64,000 nt of DNA from Albidovulum aestuarii (GTDB taxonomy: Bacteria; Pseudomonadota; Alphaproteobacteria; Rhodobacterales; Rhodobacteraceae), in contig NZ_JASBQQ010000003.1 of assembly GCF_029961185.1 (NCBI RefSeq), forward strand, positions 310,001-374,000, given 5' to 3'. Below, piece by piece: positions 52,734 through 61,077 of the stretch. A program made the position numbers and the translations under genes. Each line of letters opens with the position of its first letter. Position 1 is the first letter of the stretch. Under the pieces are notes generated by a model. It saw only the letters and a list, made by a program, of their open reading frames with translations. It ran no database searches and was not told the DNA's origin.

Positions 52734-55103
52734 ATGTCAGTGAACGACCTTGTTGAAAAGTCGGAACTGGACGGACAGCTGGATGAACTCCAGCCCGGCA
52801 CGACTCTGCTGCACGGCCAGTACACAATCACCCGCTTTCTGAATAACGGGGGCTTCGGGATCACCTATCTGGCCAAGGACAGCCTTGATCGTGACGTGGT
52901 GATCAAGGAGTGCTTCGCCGATGCCTTCTGCCGACGCACGAAAACGATCGTGTCCGCGCGGTCGCGTGCGCATCAGAGCGAACTAAAATCGATCATCCGC
53001 CACTTTATCCAGGAAGCGCGCAGCCTTTCGAAGCTGAGACATCCGAACATCGTCGGTGTCCACCAGGTTTTCGAAGACAACGACACCGCTTATATGGCGA
53101 TCGATTTCGTGGACGGTCGCGACCTCATGGACGTTCTTGAGGATGGCAACAGCAAGTTGGCGCCCGAACAGATCGTCGACATGACCCGGAAACTACTTTC
53201 GGCCATCGGCTATGTGCATGAACACGGGATGCTGCATCGCGATATTTCGCCCGACAACATTCTTGTTAACCAGCAGGGTGAGCCGATCCTGATCGATTTC
53301 GGCGCGGCCCGCGAAAGCGAAACTACGACCGGCCGCAAGCATTCCGCGCTGCGAGTTGTCAAAGACGGTTATTCGCCGCAGGAATTTTACATCGCTGGCA
53401 GCGAGCAGGGGCCGTGGAGCGACCTCTATGCTCTGGCCGCATCGCTCTATCACACGATCAGCGGTGAAGCGCCGGTTAACGGTCAGGCCCGTCTTGCAGC
53501 CATAGCTGAACAGCGCCCCGATCCCTATGTGCCGCTTGCAGGCCGGATCGAGGGATATCCGAAAGGGTTCCTTGAAGCGATCGACAAGGCGATGATCACC
53601 AAACCCGCATCGCGCCTGCAAAGCGCCGATGACTGGCTGGCGATGCTCGATGGCAAGGTCGCCGTCGATGGCAACCCTGACGAGGCGATCTCGCGGCTGT
53701 TGACGGAAACGATTGTCCGGGCTGAAGACGAGACCGAGAGCGATGATGTCGCCCTTGATCAGTCCCAGCCTAGTGCAAAGCAGACAGAGTTTGCGCCTTT
53801 CTCAATGGATGAGACCGCCCCTGCAACGGGCCGCGCCGCACCGAAAAGCCGTGGAATGCTCATGGCGGTTTCGGGGCTGGCGCTTCTCGCCGTTCTGGGT
53901 GTCGTAGGCTACAGCATTGTTGGCGACGAAGCGCCCGTGACCGGTGAGCAAACCGCAGAGACCGCAGCAATTGCGCCGGCCACCGGCACGTCGGGTTCCG
54001 ATGGCACGAATGCTGCTTCGACTGTGGGTGCGGGTGCCGCGGCGGACGAGAAGGCCGCCGCCGAAAAAGCTGCTGCTGAACAGGCTGCTGCCGAGCAAGC
54101 CGCTGCTGAACAGGCCGCCGCCGAGCAGGCCGCCGCCGAGCAGGCCGCTGCTGAAGAGGCCGCTGCCGAGCAAGCTGCTGCCGAGCAAGCCGCTGCTGAA
54201 CAGGCCGCCGCCGAGCAAGCTGCTGCTGAACAGGCCGCTGCCGAGCAGGCTGCTGCTGAACAGGCCGCTGCTGAACAGGCCGCTGCCGAGCAAGCCGCTG
54301 CTGAACAGGCCGCTGCCGAGCAGGCTGCTGCCGAGCAAGCCGCCGCTGAGAAGGCTGCTGCCGAACAGGCCGCCGCTGAGAAGGCCGCTGCCGAGCAGGC
54401 TGCCGCAGAGCAGGCCGCCGCAGAGCAGGCTGCTGCCGAATTGGCTGCTGCCGAATTGGCCGCCGCGGAAGCCGCCGCAAAGCCGGATCTGAGCCTGCCG
54501 CTGGTTGAGGCGCAGGTCTCCTTCGCCCTGTGGGATATCGCGATCCCGTTCGAATTTTCGCAAAATACGGTTCGCAACGCGGAAGTCGCACTGATCACCA
54601 GCGTGCCGTCCGAAATCAATCGCACAGTTTCGGGCGACTGGATTGCGGAGGGTACAGAAATCTACACGGTCAATGACCGGCCGTTGTCCAAGGAGCTGCC
54701 GTTCGAGACCCAGATCCTGAATGCGCTGGTCGTTGACCCGGATGGCTACACCCGGGCTACCGTTCGGTTCAAGAACCCGGTCAACCAGCGTTTCGAGCGT
54801 GGGCTGATTGCGGTTCCGGTCGTGCGCCGGATGGGTCTGGCTGACGGTACGCTGCTCGACATGCGCATGATCGACGATGCCTGGACGGCGACGATCACCG
54901 AAACTCCGCAATCGCGCGAAGGCGGATTGCAGGTCGGCGACGTCCTGGTCTCGGAAGCCACGACCGGTCAGGCGATCGATAGCGTCGATGCACTCGGATC
55001 GATCATGGCCGAGCTTGTGAAATCCGATGCCGCGATGGCGAAATTCGAAGTGCTGCGTGGCGGCAACTCTGCGACCGCCGAGGTTTATCTGACGCGACAG
55101 TAA
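52734..55103 (+). CDS. Membrane-bound Ser/Thr protein kinase with Ala/Glu stalk and PDZ-like domain
   Basis: A 789-residue protein. Residues of about 28-320 are a eukaryotic-type kinase domain: Gly-rich loop NNGGFGITYLAK (38-48), Lys58 in VIKE, catalytic loop HRDISPDN (168-175) and IDFG with Asp188. The loop has Ser where most Ser/Thr kinases have Lys, a variant seen in some bacterial kinases. One membrane helix (about 375-397) is followed by a linker, then 28 repeats of Ala-Ala-Ala-Glu-x (441-580) forming a TolA-like rigid helix in the periplasm, then a C-terminal PDZ-like domain (about 690-789, GGLQVGDVLVSEATTG). ATG 52734 is preferred over GTG 52716 by its GGAG site. It begins the cluster with phosphatase and FHA genes. 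Confidence 0.92.
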   Translation: MSVNDLVEKSELDGQLDELQPGTTLLHGQYTITRFLNNGGFGITYLAKDSLDRDVVIKECFADAFCRRTKTIVSARSRAHQSELKSIIRHFIQEARSLSKLRHPNIVGVHQVFEDNDTAYMAIDFVDGRDLMDVLEDGNSKLAPEQIVDMTRKLLSAIGYVHEHGMLHRDISPDNILVNQQGEPILIDFGAARESETTTGRKHSALRVVKDGYSPQEFYIAGSEQGPWSDLYALAASLYHTISGEAPVNGQARLAAIAEQRPDPYVPLAGRIEGYPKGFLEAIDKAMITKPASRLQSADDWLAMLDGKVAVDGNPDEAISRLLTETIVRAEDETESDDVALDQSQPSAKQTEFAPFSMDETAPATGRAAPKSRGMLMAVSGLALLAVLGVVGYSIVGDEAPVTGEQTAETAAIAPATGTSGSDGTNAASTVGAGAAADEKAAAEKAAAEQAAAEQAAAEQAAAEQAAAEQAAAEEAAAEQAAAEQAAAEQAAAEQAAAEQAAAEQAAAEQAAAEQAAAEQAAAEQAAAEQAAAEQAAAEKAAAEQAAAEKAAAEQAAAEQAAAEQAAAELAAAELAAAEAAAKPDLSLPLVEAQVSFALWDIAIPFEFSQNTVRNAEVALITSVPSEINRTVSGDWIAEGTEIYTVNDRPLSKELPFETQILNALVVDPDGYTRATVRFKNPVNQRFERGLIAVPVVRRMGLADGTLLDMRMIDDAWTATITETPQSREGGLQVGDVLVSEATTGQAIDSVDALGSIMAELVKSDAAMAKFEVLRGGNSATAEVYLTRQ
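54054..54473 (+). repeat. Tandem 15-bp repeat coding the kinase stalk (28 copies)
   Basis: 28 consecutive 15-bp units, each coding three Ala, one Glu and a variable residue (mostly Gln, also Lys, Leu, Glu, Ala). Codons alternate between GCC/GCT/GCA and GAG/GAA, so the DNA units are not identical but are close. Such arrays can change length by slippage, which would shorten or lengthen the periplasmic stalk. At about 1.5 A per residue the 140-residue helix would be near 21 nm. Confidence 0.9.
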
Positions 55104-55457
55104 AAAAACTGGATCGTCACCGAAGGCGTGGCGATCCGTCAATTTAACCGGGTCTCACCCGAACCCCAGCGCGACGAACGCGCTACGAGAGAGGAAATTT
55201 GTAACGTACTGCGGAGACCGCTCGGATGAAGCTGGAATCCAGGTTGCAATATCGCCGGGTCAACAGGGTTTGAAGCGGCACATGGACGAGTAACGACGGG
55301 CCGGGCTGTTCATTTTCCGGTGCCGACGTCCCTGAGTAAAAATTTCGATCTTAAACCACGAACTATCGAAACCAGCCCGGGGAAACACCCGCGCGGCCGG
55401 CAAGGAGAACTGTTGCCTGTCGTCGCTGCCGGTCGTCTCGGAACGAAAGGAAAGTAA
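55104..55457. other. Intergenic region between kinase and first LysM-SBP gene
   Basis: 354 nt without a reading frame. A terminator-like hairpin lies at 55111-55137. The remainder, with AGTAAAAATTTCG near 55335 and GGAAAGGAAAG before ATG 55458, probably holds a separate promoter for the LysM-SBP gene. No operator was recognised. Confidence 0.5.
55111..55137 (+). terminator. Hairpin after the kinase gene
   Basis: GGATCGTCAC pairs with GTGGCGATCC over 10 bp (one G-T pair) with a 7-nt loop. It follows the kinase stop by 7 nt, behind an A-run, and is followed by a weak T-stretch. Likely terminator or 3'-end stabiliser separating the kinase from the LysM genes. Confidence 0.6.
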
Positions 55458-56534
55458 ATGCAGTCACATCTCAAAATTCTGGGTACATCCGCGATTGCCC
55501 TGACCCTGTGCGCGGGGGCCGGTATGGCTCAGGAAGCCTGCAAATCCTACCGCGTCACGACTGGCGACACGCTGCTCAAGATCGCCGAGAAAGCCTACGG
55601 TAGTGGCAAATACCGCATGATCTACGACGCCAATGTGGTTACGATCGGCAGCGATCCCAACCGGATCGAAATCGGCATGATGCTGCGTCTGCCCTGCGCC
55701 GACGGGTCCATGCCTGCCGCCGTAGTCACCGCGCCGGTCGAACCGTCGGCCGCTGCTGTCGCTGCCGCCGCCGAGGAAACCGCGCCGATTGTCGTTATCA
55801 CCGGCAATGACTTCCCGCCCTTCACCGATGAAAGCCTGCCGGGCCGCGGCATGTTTACCGAACTGGTCGAAACTGCGGCCTACCGCGCCGACCCTGAAAA
55901 GAAGTTTGAGATCCAGTTCGTCAACGACTGGGACGCGCATCTTGATCTGCTGCTTCCGGCTCTGGCCTTTGACGGCTCCTTCCCCTGGTCGAAGCCCGAC
56001 TGCGATCAGGCGGAATCGCTTTCCGCACATGACCAGAACCGCTGTGCGAATTACGACTTTTCCGAACCGTTCTATGAAGTTGTCGATGGGTTCTTTGCCC
56101 GCAAGGACAGCCAATACGCGGTCGCTTTGAAGCATGAAGACCTGTTTGGCAGCCGCATCTGCCGACCCGAAGGTTATTCGACCGCGCATCTTGATGCCGC
56201 CGGTCTGTCTGAGCCGATCATCAAGCTCTATCGTCCGGCTCAGGTTTCGGACTGCTTCCAAGCCTTGATGACGTCGTCTGTTGACGTGATCTCGCTCGAC
56301 TCGCTGGTGGCAGCGGACAATATCGCTTCGCTCGGTCTTGGCGATGAAATCGTCGAAAACCAGAATCTTGGCGAGGTCAACGAACTTTACGTCGTCGTCA
56401 ACAAAAAGCATCCGCGCGCGAAAGAAACGCTGGACCTTCTGAACACGGGCCTGCGCGAAATGGTCAGCTCGGGCGAGTGGTACGAGATCGTTTCGACCGC
56501 GCTCAAGCGGCAGATGGTCGGTGCGACGAACTGA
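55458..56534 (+). CDS. Exported LysM plus solute-binding (family 3) protein, copy 1
   Basis: A 358-residue periplasmic protein. Signal peptide residues 1-24 (cleavage at GMA-QE). Residues 28-80 form a LysM domain (YRVTTGDTLLKIAEKAYG) that in the family binds peptidoglycan or GlcNAc chains. After an Ala/Glu-rich linker, residues of about 93-355 resemble amino acid-binding proteins (GRGMFTELVETA, SGEWYEIVS). No permease or ATPase lies nearby, so it is more probably a sensor than a transport component. Most diverged of three tandem copies; it keeps the Cys pair flanking the LysM (Cys28, Cys80). Confidence 0.87.
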   Translation: MQSHLKILGTSAIALTLCAGAGMAQEACKSYRVTTGDTLLKIAEKAYGSGKYRMIYDANVVTIGSDPNRIEIGMMLRLPCADGSMPAAVVTAPVEPSAAAVAAAAEETAPIVVITGNDFPPFTDESLPGRGMFTELVETAAYRADPEKKFEIQFVNDWDAHLDLLLPALAFDGSFPWSKPDCDQAESLSAHDQNRCANYDFSEPFYEVVDGFFARKDSQYAVALKHEDLFGSRICRPEGYSTAHLDAAGLSEPIIKLYRPAQVSDCFQALMTSSVDVISLDSLVAADNIASLGLGDEIVENQNLGEVNELYVVVNKKHPRAKETLDLLNTGLREMVSSGEWYEIVSTALKRQMVGATN

Positions 56535-56627
56535 TTGCGACGGCAATTAAACCTTAGTGGCGCGGACGTCCCGATGAGGGTGGCGCAGCGCCGGACACCA
56601 ATCGAAGAATTTAAAAGGAATAACGGA

Positions 56628-57722
56628 ATGAAGTCTCCGATCAACATGAAAACGATTTTGCTGGCAAGCGCCGCCGTGACGGTGATGTCAGGTGCCGCCT
56701 TCGCCCAGGAAGCCTGCACGTCCTATACGGTCAAAGACGGCGACAGCCTCGGTTCGATCGCCCAGACGGCCTACGGCACGTTCGACTATCAGATGATCTT
56801 CAACGCCAACCGCAGCGCGATTGACAATCCCAACAGCCTCGACCCCGGCACGGTTCTGCAGATCCCCTGTGAGGACGGCAGCCTTACCGAAGGCAGCAAG
56901 GTGACCGAGATCATCGAGCAGGAAGAAGAGAAGCAGGCGACACGTGCCAAGTCGAACATCTATGAACCGCCGATCAAACTTCTGTCCGGCAATGGCTGGG
57001 CGCCCTTCACCGGCGAAGAACTGAAGGGCGGCGGAATGCTCGTTCGACTGGCGACGACGGCGCTCAATCGTGGCGGCAACGACCGCGAGTACAACCTCAG
57101 CTTCGTTGACGACTGGGCGGCGCATTTCGAGACGTTGTTGCCGCTGGGGGCATTCGACGTGTCGATTGCCTGGGTTGTTCCGTCGGATTGTTCGAAGCCT
57201 GACGAGCTTGACGACAACTCGCGCATGCGCTGCACCCAACTCGACGCAACGCTGCCGATCTATGAAACCGTTACGGCCTACTGGTCGCGTTCGGACAATG
57301 AATACGCCTCCGCAAAATCGTTCGCCGACTATGCTGGCGCGACCATCTGCCGGCCCGAAGGCTGGTCAATCCTGGACCTGACCAGCGAAGGCCTGGTCGA
57401 GCCGGTGGTCACCTACATCGCTCCGCCGACCGCGCGTGACTGTGTAGAGGCCGTTCTGAACGGCAAGGCCGACATGACCTCGCTCGATCTGGAAACGGGC
57501 GGTGCATCGGTCAACGAAGTTGCCGAAGCCGCCGGTGTGATCCAGCCGAACCCGAACCTGTCAAAACTGGAATCGCTTCACTTCGTCACGCACAAGACCA
57601 ACCCGCGTGGCCGCGTCTATATCGCGATGCTCAACAAGGGCCTGAACGAGATGCGTGAAAGCGGCGAATGGTACGCGATCATCGCCGACAGCCTGGCTGA
57701 ATTCAACAAGGCCGGCCTCTGA
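56628..57722 (+). CDS. Exported LysM plus solute-binding (family 3) protein, copy 2
   Basis: A 364-residue paralogue. Signal peptide (MKTILLASAAVTVMSGAAFA, then QE). LysM at residues 30-81 (YTVKDGDSLGSIAQTAYGTF), linker with EQEEEKQATRAK, then the solute-binding part with NIYEPPIKLLSGNGWAPFTG and RESGEWYAIIADSLAEFNK. Same length and nearly the same sequence as copy 3, so their duplication is more recent than that from copy 1. The frame opens further upstream, but ATG 56628 with AAGGAATAA is chosen because the signal peptide begins there. It is followed by an 11-bp hairpin. Confidence 0.87.
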   Translation: MKSPINMKTILLASAAVTVMSGAAFAQEACTSYTVKDGDSLGSIAQTAYGTFDYQMIFNANRSAIDNPNSLDPGTVLQIPCEDGSLTEGSKVTEIIEQEEEKQATRAKSNIYEPPIKLLSGNGWAPFTGEELKGGGMLVRLATTALNRGGNDREYNLSFVDDWAAHFETLLPLGAFDVSIAWVVPSDCSKPDELDDNSRMRCTQLDATLPIYETVTAYWSRSDNEYASAKSFADYAGATICRPEGWSILDLTSEGLVEPVVTYIAPPTARDCVEAVLNGKADMTSLDLETGGASVNEVAEAAGVIQPNPNLSKLESLHFVTHKTNPRGRVYIAMLNKGLNEMRESGEWYAIIADSLAEFNKAGL

Positions 57723-57729
57723 AACAATG

Positions 57730-57758
57730 ACCGCTCCGGCCATTATTGCCGGAGCGGT
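57730..57758 (+). terminator. Hairpin after LysM-SBP copy 2
   Basis: Perfect 11-bp stem ACCGCTCCGGC / GCCGGAGCGGT with a 7-nt loop, 8 nt after the stop. No T-run follows, so it may be a 3'-end stabiliser or a factor-assisted terminator rather than a classic one. Confidence 0.6.
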
Positions 57759-57887
57759 GACCACCGAATGAAAGTCCGTCCGATGTCCACCTTCCGTGTG
57801 ACGCTTCAGGTGCGGGCAGTGTGAATAACGAGTGCGAGTAATCCGTTTGAAAATCAACCGCAGAGAATTCAAGGACGGGAACAAAAC

Positions 57888-58982
57888 ATGCGTAACATCA
57901 TGCACTCCAGGAAATATCTGGCTTCCGCCAGCGTCGCGCTTATCGCGTTGACATCCGCCGCAGCTGCTCAGGAAGCCTGTTCCAGCTACACGATCAAGGA
58001 CGGCGACAGCCTCGGTTCGATCGCACAATCCGCCTACGGATCGTTCGACTACCAGATGATCTTCAACGCCAACCGCAACCTGATCGACAACCCGAACAGC
58101 CTCGAAACGGGCATTGTTTTGCAGATTCCGTGTGAGGACGGTCAGCTTTCTGCCGAGAGCGACGTGACCCAGATCATAGCTCAGGAAGAAGAGAAGCAGT
58201 CCAAAAAGGCGAAATCGAACATCTACGAGCCGCCGATCAAGCTTCTGTCCGGCAATGGCTGGGAACCCTATACGGGTGAGAACATGAAGGGCGGTGGCAT
58301 GCTCGTTCGTCTCGCGACGACGGCCCTGAACCGTGGCGGCAATGACCGCGAGTTCAACCTGAGTTTCGTGGACGACTGGCAGGCGCATTTTGACACGCTG
58401 CTGCCGCTCGGCGCGTTCGACGTGTCGGTCGCCTGGTACAAGCCGGCCGATTGTTCGAATCTCGACTCGCTCGACGAAAACACCAAGTACCGCTGCACGC
58501 AGCTCGATTGGTCGCTGCCAATCTATGAATCCGTGTCCGCATACTGGACCATGCCGGACAATCAGTACGCCGAAGTGAAAGCCTATTCGGACTATGCCGG
58601 CGCCCGCGTCTGCCGTCCGGACGGCTGGTCGCTTGCCGAACTGTCCAGCGAAGGCCTGGTCGAGCCGGTGATCACGCTTGTGCAGCCGGCCGGCCCGGAG
58701 GATTGCATCCAGAAGCTGGTCAAGGGTGAAGTGGACATGGCGCTTCTGGATCTTGAAGGCGGCGACGCGGCGGTCAAGAAGGTTCCTGAAGCAGTCGGCG
58801 TTGTGCAACCGAACCCGAACCTGTCGAAACTGCAGACGATCCATTTCGTGTCGCACAAGACCAACCCGCGCGGACGCGTCTACCTGGCCCTGATGAACAA
58901 GGGTCTGAACGAGATGCGTGAAAGCGGCGAGTGGTACGCTGTCATCGCCGACAGCCTTGCAGACTTCAACAAGATCAACTGA
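57888..58982 (+). CDS. Exported LysM plus solute-binding (family 3) protein, copy 3
   Basis: A 364-residue paralogue. Signal peptide (MRNIMHSRKYLASASVALIA with LTSAAAA-QE). LysM at about 31-82 (YTIKDGDSLGSIAQSAYGSF), linker EEEKQSKKAKSN, then the solute-binding part. It keeps the same Cys pair as copies 1 and 2. The stop is 10 nt before a 12-bp hairpin. It is separated from the FHA gene by 337 nt. Confidence 0.87.
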   Translation: MRNIMHSRKYLASASVALIALTSAAAAQEACSSYTIKDGDSLGSIAQSAYGSFDYQMIFNANRNLIDNPNSLETGIVLQIPCEDGQLSAESDVTQIIAQEEEKQSKKAKSNIYEPPIKLLSGNGWEPYTGENMKGGGMLVRLATTALNRGGNDREFNLSFVDDWQAHFDTLLPLGAFDVSVAWYKPADCSNLDSLDENTKYRCTQLDWSLPIYESVSAYWTMPDNQYAEVKAYSDYAGARVCRPDGWSLAELSSEGLVEPVITLVQPAGPEDCIQKLVKGEVDMALLDLEGGDAAVKKVPEAVGVVQPNPNLSKLQTIHFVSHKTNPRGRVYLALMNKGLNEMRESGEWYAVIADSLADFNKIN

Positions 58983-59319
58983 GCCAACCGTGCCGCCCCG
59001 CATGGAATGATGCGGGGCGGCGAAACTTGCTGAACCAAGTGGAGCAGCCAGCTTCGGATCTCGTGTCCGTAAACCTGGTCACACCACACAACCCGCACGG
59101 ACAATCAAGGTGTTTCGATTCCCCCCGCTCCGTGCGGGATCGACCACGCAACGGAGACGATCACTCAACCCCTGATCGTTCCTTCGAGCGCTGGAAACAA
59201 CAAAGTCGTGTCATCTTTTGGCCAAATTGAAATGGTCACTGGATGGCGGAGGGTGAGGTCCGGGACCATAAGTCTTTGTTCCGGCGTCGCATTAAAGATC
59301 GCATCGAAAGGCGAGGGCA
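58983..59319. other. Intergenic region between LysM-SBP copy 3 and FHA gene
   Basis: 337 nt without a gene. A GC-rich hairpin at the left (58992-59021) and a probable promoter for the FHA-phosphatase-GTPase genes to the right; AAAGGCGAGGG lies just before ATG 59320. No operator recognised. Confidence 0.5.
58992..59021 (+). terminator. Hairpin after LysM-SBP copy 3
   Basis: Perfect 12-bp stem GCCGCCCCGCAT / ATGCGGGGCGGC with a 6-nt loop, 9 nt after the stop. Like the one after copy 2 it lacks a clear T-run, but its strength suggests transcript termination or protection. Confidence 0.65.
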
Positions 59320-60117
59320 ATGGGAATACTTGGTAGATTGCTGGGGCGGAAGGGTTCCGGGCCGAAAATCGAGGACGACTCGTTTGATATTTCAGAACTC
59401 AACATCCCGCCGACCGCCGAAAATGAGGCGGATTTGGTAGATGATCAGTCAGACCTGATCAACAGCCTGTCTGGCATGACCGCCGAAGCGGAGAGCGCTC
59501 CGGTCAATATCTGGGATCTCGACGGTGGCAGTGCTGCCCCTGCGGATACCAATGCGCCCACCAGGGATGCAGGCGAAGCCGCCGCACCGATGAACTCTCA
59601 GATCGACATCTCCTCGCGTATTGGCGATGCGCCGGCGCGCAAACGCCGGACCAAAACCCGCCTTTTGGGTTTCGACAAGTCGGACGGGCAGGTTGTCGAC
59701 CTCTTCAACAATCCGGTTCCGACCCCGACGCGCGGCACGCGGTTCCCGGTTGGCTGGGTCATCGTGGTCAAGGGGCCCGGCCGTGGTGAATCCTTCACCT
59801 TGCAAGCCGGCATGTCGCAGATCGGGCGTGGCGAGGACCAGACCGTGTCGCTTGATTTCGGCGATACCGCGATCTCCCGCACCAACCATGCGGCCATCGT
59901 CTACGATCCGGAAAGCTTCCAGTTCTTCCTCGGTCACGGCGGCAAGAGCAATATCGTTCGTCTGAACGATAAGCCCGTCATCAGCAACGAGGCGCTGAAG
60001 ACCGGAGACATGATCCGGCTGGGCGAGACGACGCTGAAGTTCGTCGCTCTTTGCTCCGAAGAGTTCAACTGGGGCAATGAATCGGGCGAGGAGTCGGATG
60101 ATGTGGAGATCGCCTGA
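59320..60117 (+). CDS. FHA-domain protein
   Basis: A 265-residue cytoplasmic protein. The first 100 residues are acidic and low-complexity, then comes TKTRLLGFDKSDGQ (111-124). A forkhead-associated domain spans about 145-245, with Gly169-Arg170, Ser186-Arg187, Asn189-His190 and Asn211 of the phosphothreonine-binding site (SQIGRGEDQ, AISRTNHAAI, KSNIVRLND). It likely binds phosphothreonine made by the kinase at 52734. It overlaps the PP2C gene by 20 nt, so kinase output reader and phosphatase are coupled. Confidence 0.92.
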   Translation: MGILGRLLGRKGSGPKIEDDSFDISELNIPPTAENEADLVDDQSDLINSLSGMTAEAESAPVNIWDLDGGSAAPADTNAPTRDAGEAAAPMNSQIDISSRIGDAPARKRRTKTRLLGFDKSDGQVVDLFNNPVPTPTRGTRFPVGWVIVVKGPGRGESFTLQAGMSQIGRGEDQTVSLDFGDTAISRTNHAAIVYDPESFQFFLGHGGKSNIVRLNDKPVISNEALKTGDMIRLGETTLKFVALCSEEFNWGNESGEESDDVEIA

Positions 60118-61075
60118 ACCCCGCTTTGACGTCGCTGCCTGCATCTGTCAGGGGGGACGTGACTATCAGGAAGACGCGATCGTCACCGACTTTCCGACGG
60201 GAACGGATATTGGCGTTGCAGTACTTGCCGACGGTATGGGTGGACACGCAGCAGGCGACGTAGCCTCGAAAATTGTCGTGACTGAAGTTTTCAGCGAGCT
60301 GAAATTCGAAAGCGCGAATTTCGCTGAGTTTGAGGCAGAGGTCCCGAACTACCTGACCGCCGCCGCATCGAGTGCGAATGCCTGTGTGCGCGACTATGTC
60401 ATGGAAAACCCGAGAGTCCGGGGCATGGGGGCGACCCTTGTCGCGCTCGTGATGGTCGAAAACCGCATGTACTGGATGTCGATCGGCGACTCTCCGCTCT
60501 ATCACCTGCGCAGCGGCAAACTGCGGCAGCTCAACGAGGACCACTCGATGGCGCCGCAGATCGACATGATGGTCAAATCCGGGATGATGGATCCTGAAAC
60601 CGGAAAGAATCATCCGGACCGGAACTGCCTGACCTCGGTCATCCTCGGTGACCGGGTCGCGAGGTCGGACTGCCCGAAAACGCCCTTCAAGCTCGAAGTG
60701 GGCGATATCGTGGTGGTTTCGAGCGACGGCCTGCAATATCTCGAAGAGCCCAAGATCGAGAGAATCCTGCAGAAATACCGTCGACGCAAAAGTGCAGAGA
60801 TTGCCGAGCATCTGCTCGCTGCGATCAATGATCTGGCCGATCCCGAGCAGGACAACGTGTCTTTCGCGGTGATCAAGCTGAATCACAACAAGCCGTCGAT
60901 GCAGAAGGTTCGGCAGAAGCCGGTTGATCTTGTCGAAACCGCCACGTCGCGCACGACGCGAGTGGTGTCCCTCGACAGTGGCGGGTATGATACTGCCGCA
61001 TCAGCCGCGAATGCCGAAGGCGACGGTAAGGCTGACAAACTCGCGCCGTTCAAGCTGGTGGCCGGAGGGAAATAA
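60098..61075 (+). CDS. PP2C-type Ser/Thr protein phosphatase
   Basis: A 325-residue phosphatase with the PP2C motifs: RDYQEDAIV (Asp near 26), LADGMGGHAAGD (Asp45, metal ligand), GMGATLVALVM, IGDSPLYHLRSGKLRQLNEDHS, SSDGLQYL, and DNVSFAVIKL with the last metal Asp. These bind two Mn/Mg ions. It probably reverses phosphorylation by the kinase of the cluster. Start ATG 60098 has GAGGAG at good distance; an ATG 21 nt upstream is possible. 2 nt separate it from the GTPase gene. Confidence 0.94.
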   Translation: MMWRSPEPRFDVAACICQGGRDYQEDAIVTDFPTGTDIGVAVLADGMGGHAAGDVASKIVVTEVFSELKFESANFAEFEAEVPNYLTAAASSANACVRDYVMENPRVRGMGATLVALVMVENRMYWMSIGDSPLYHLRSGKLRQLNEDHSMAPQIDMMVKSGMMDPETGKNHPDRNCLTSVILGDRVARSDCPKTPFKLEVGDIVVVSSDGLQYLEEPKIERILQKYRRRKSAEIAEHLLAAINDLADPEQDNVSFAVIKLNHNKPSMQKVRQKPVDLVETATSRTTRVVSLDSGGYDTAASAANAEGDGKADKLAPFKLVAGGK

Positions 61076-61077
61076 GA

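Noticed and set aside
54054-54473. CRISPR or non-coding satellite
   Set aside because: Units of 15 bp stay in frame inside a long protein and have no spacers.
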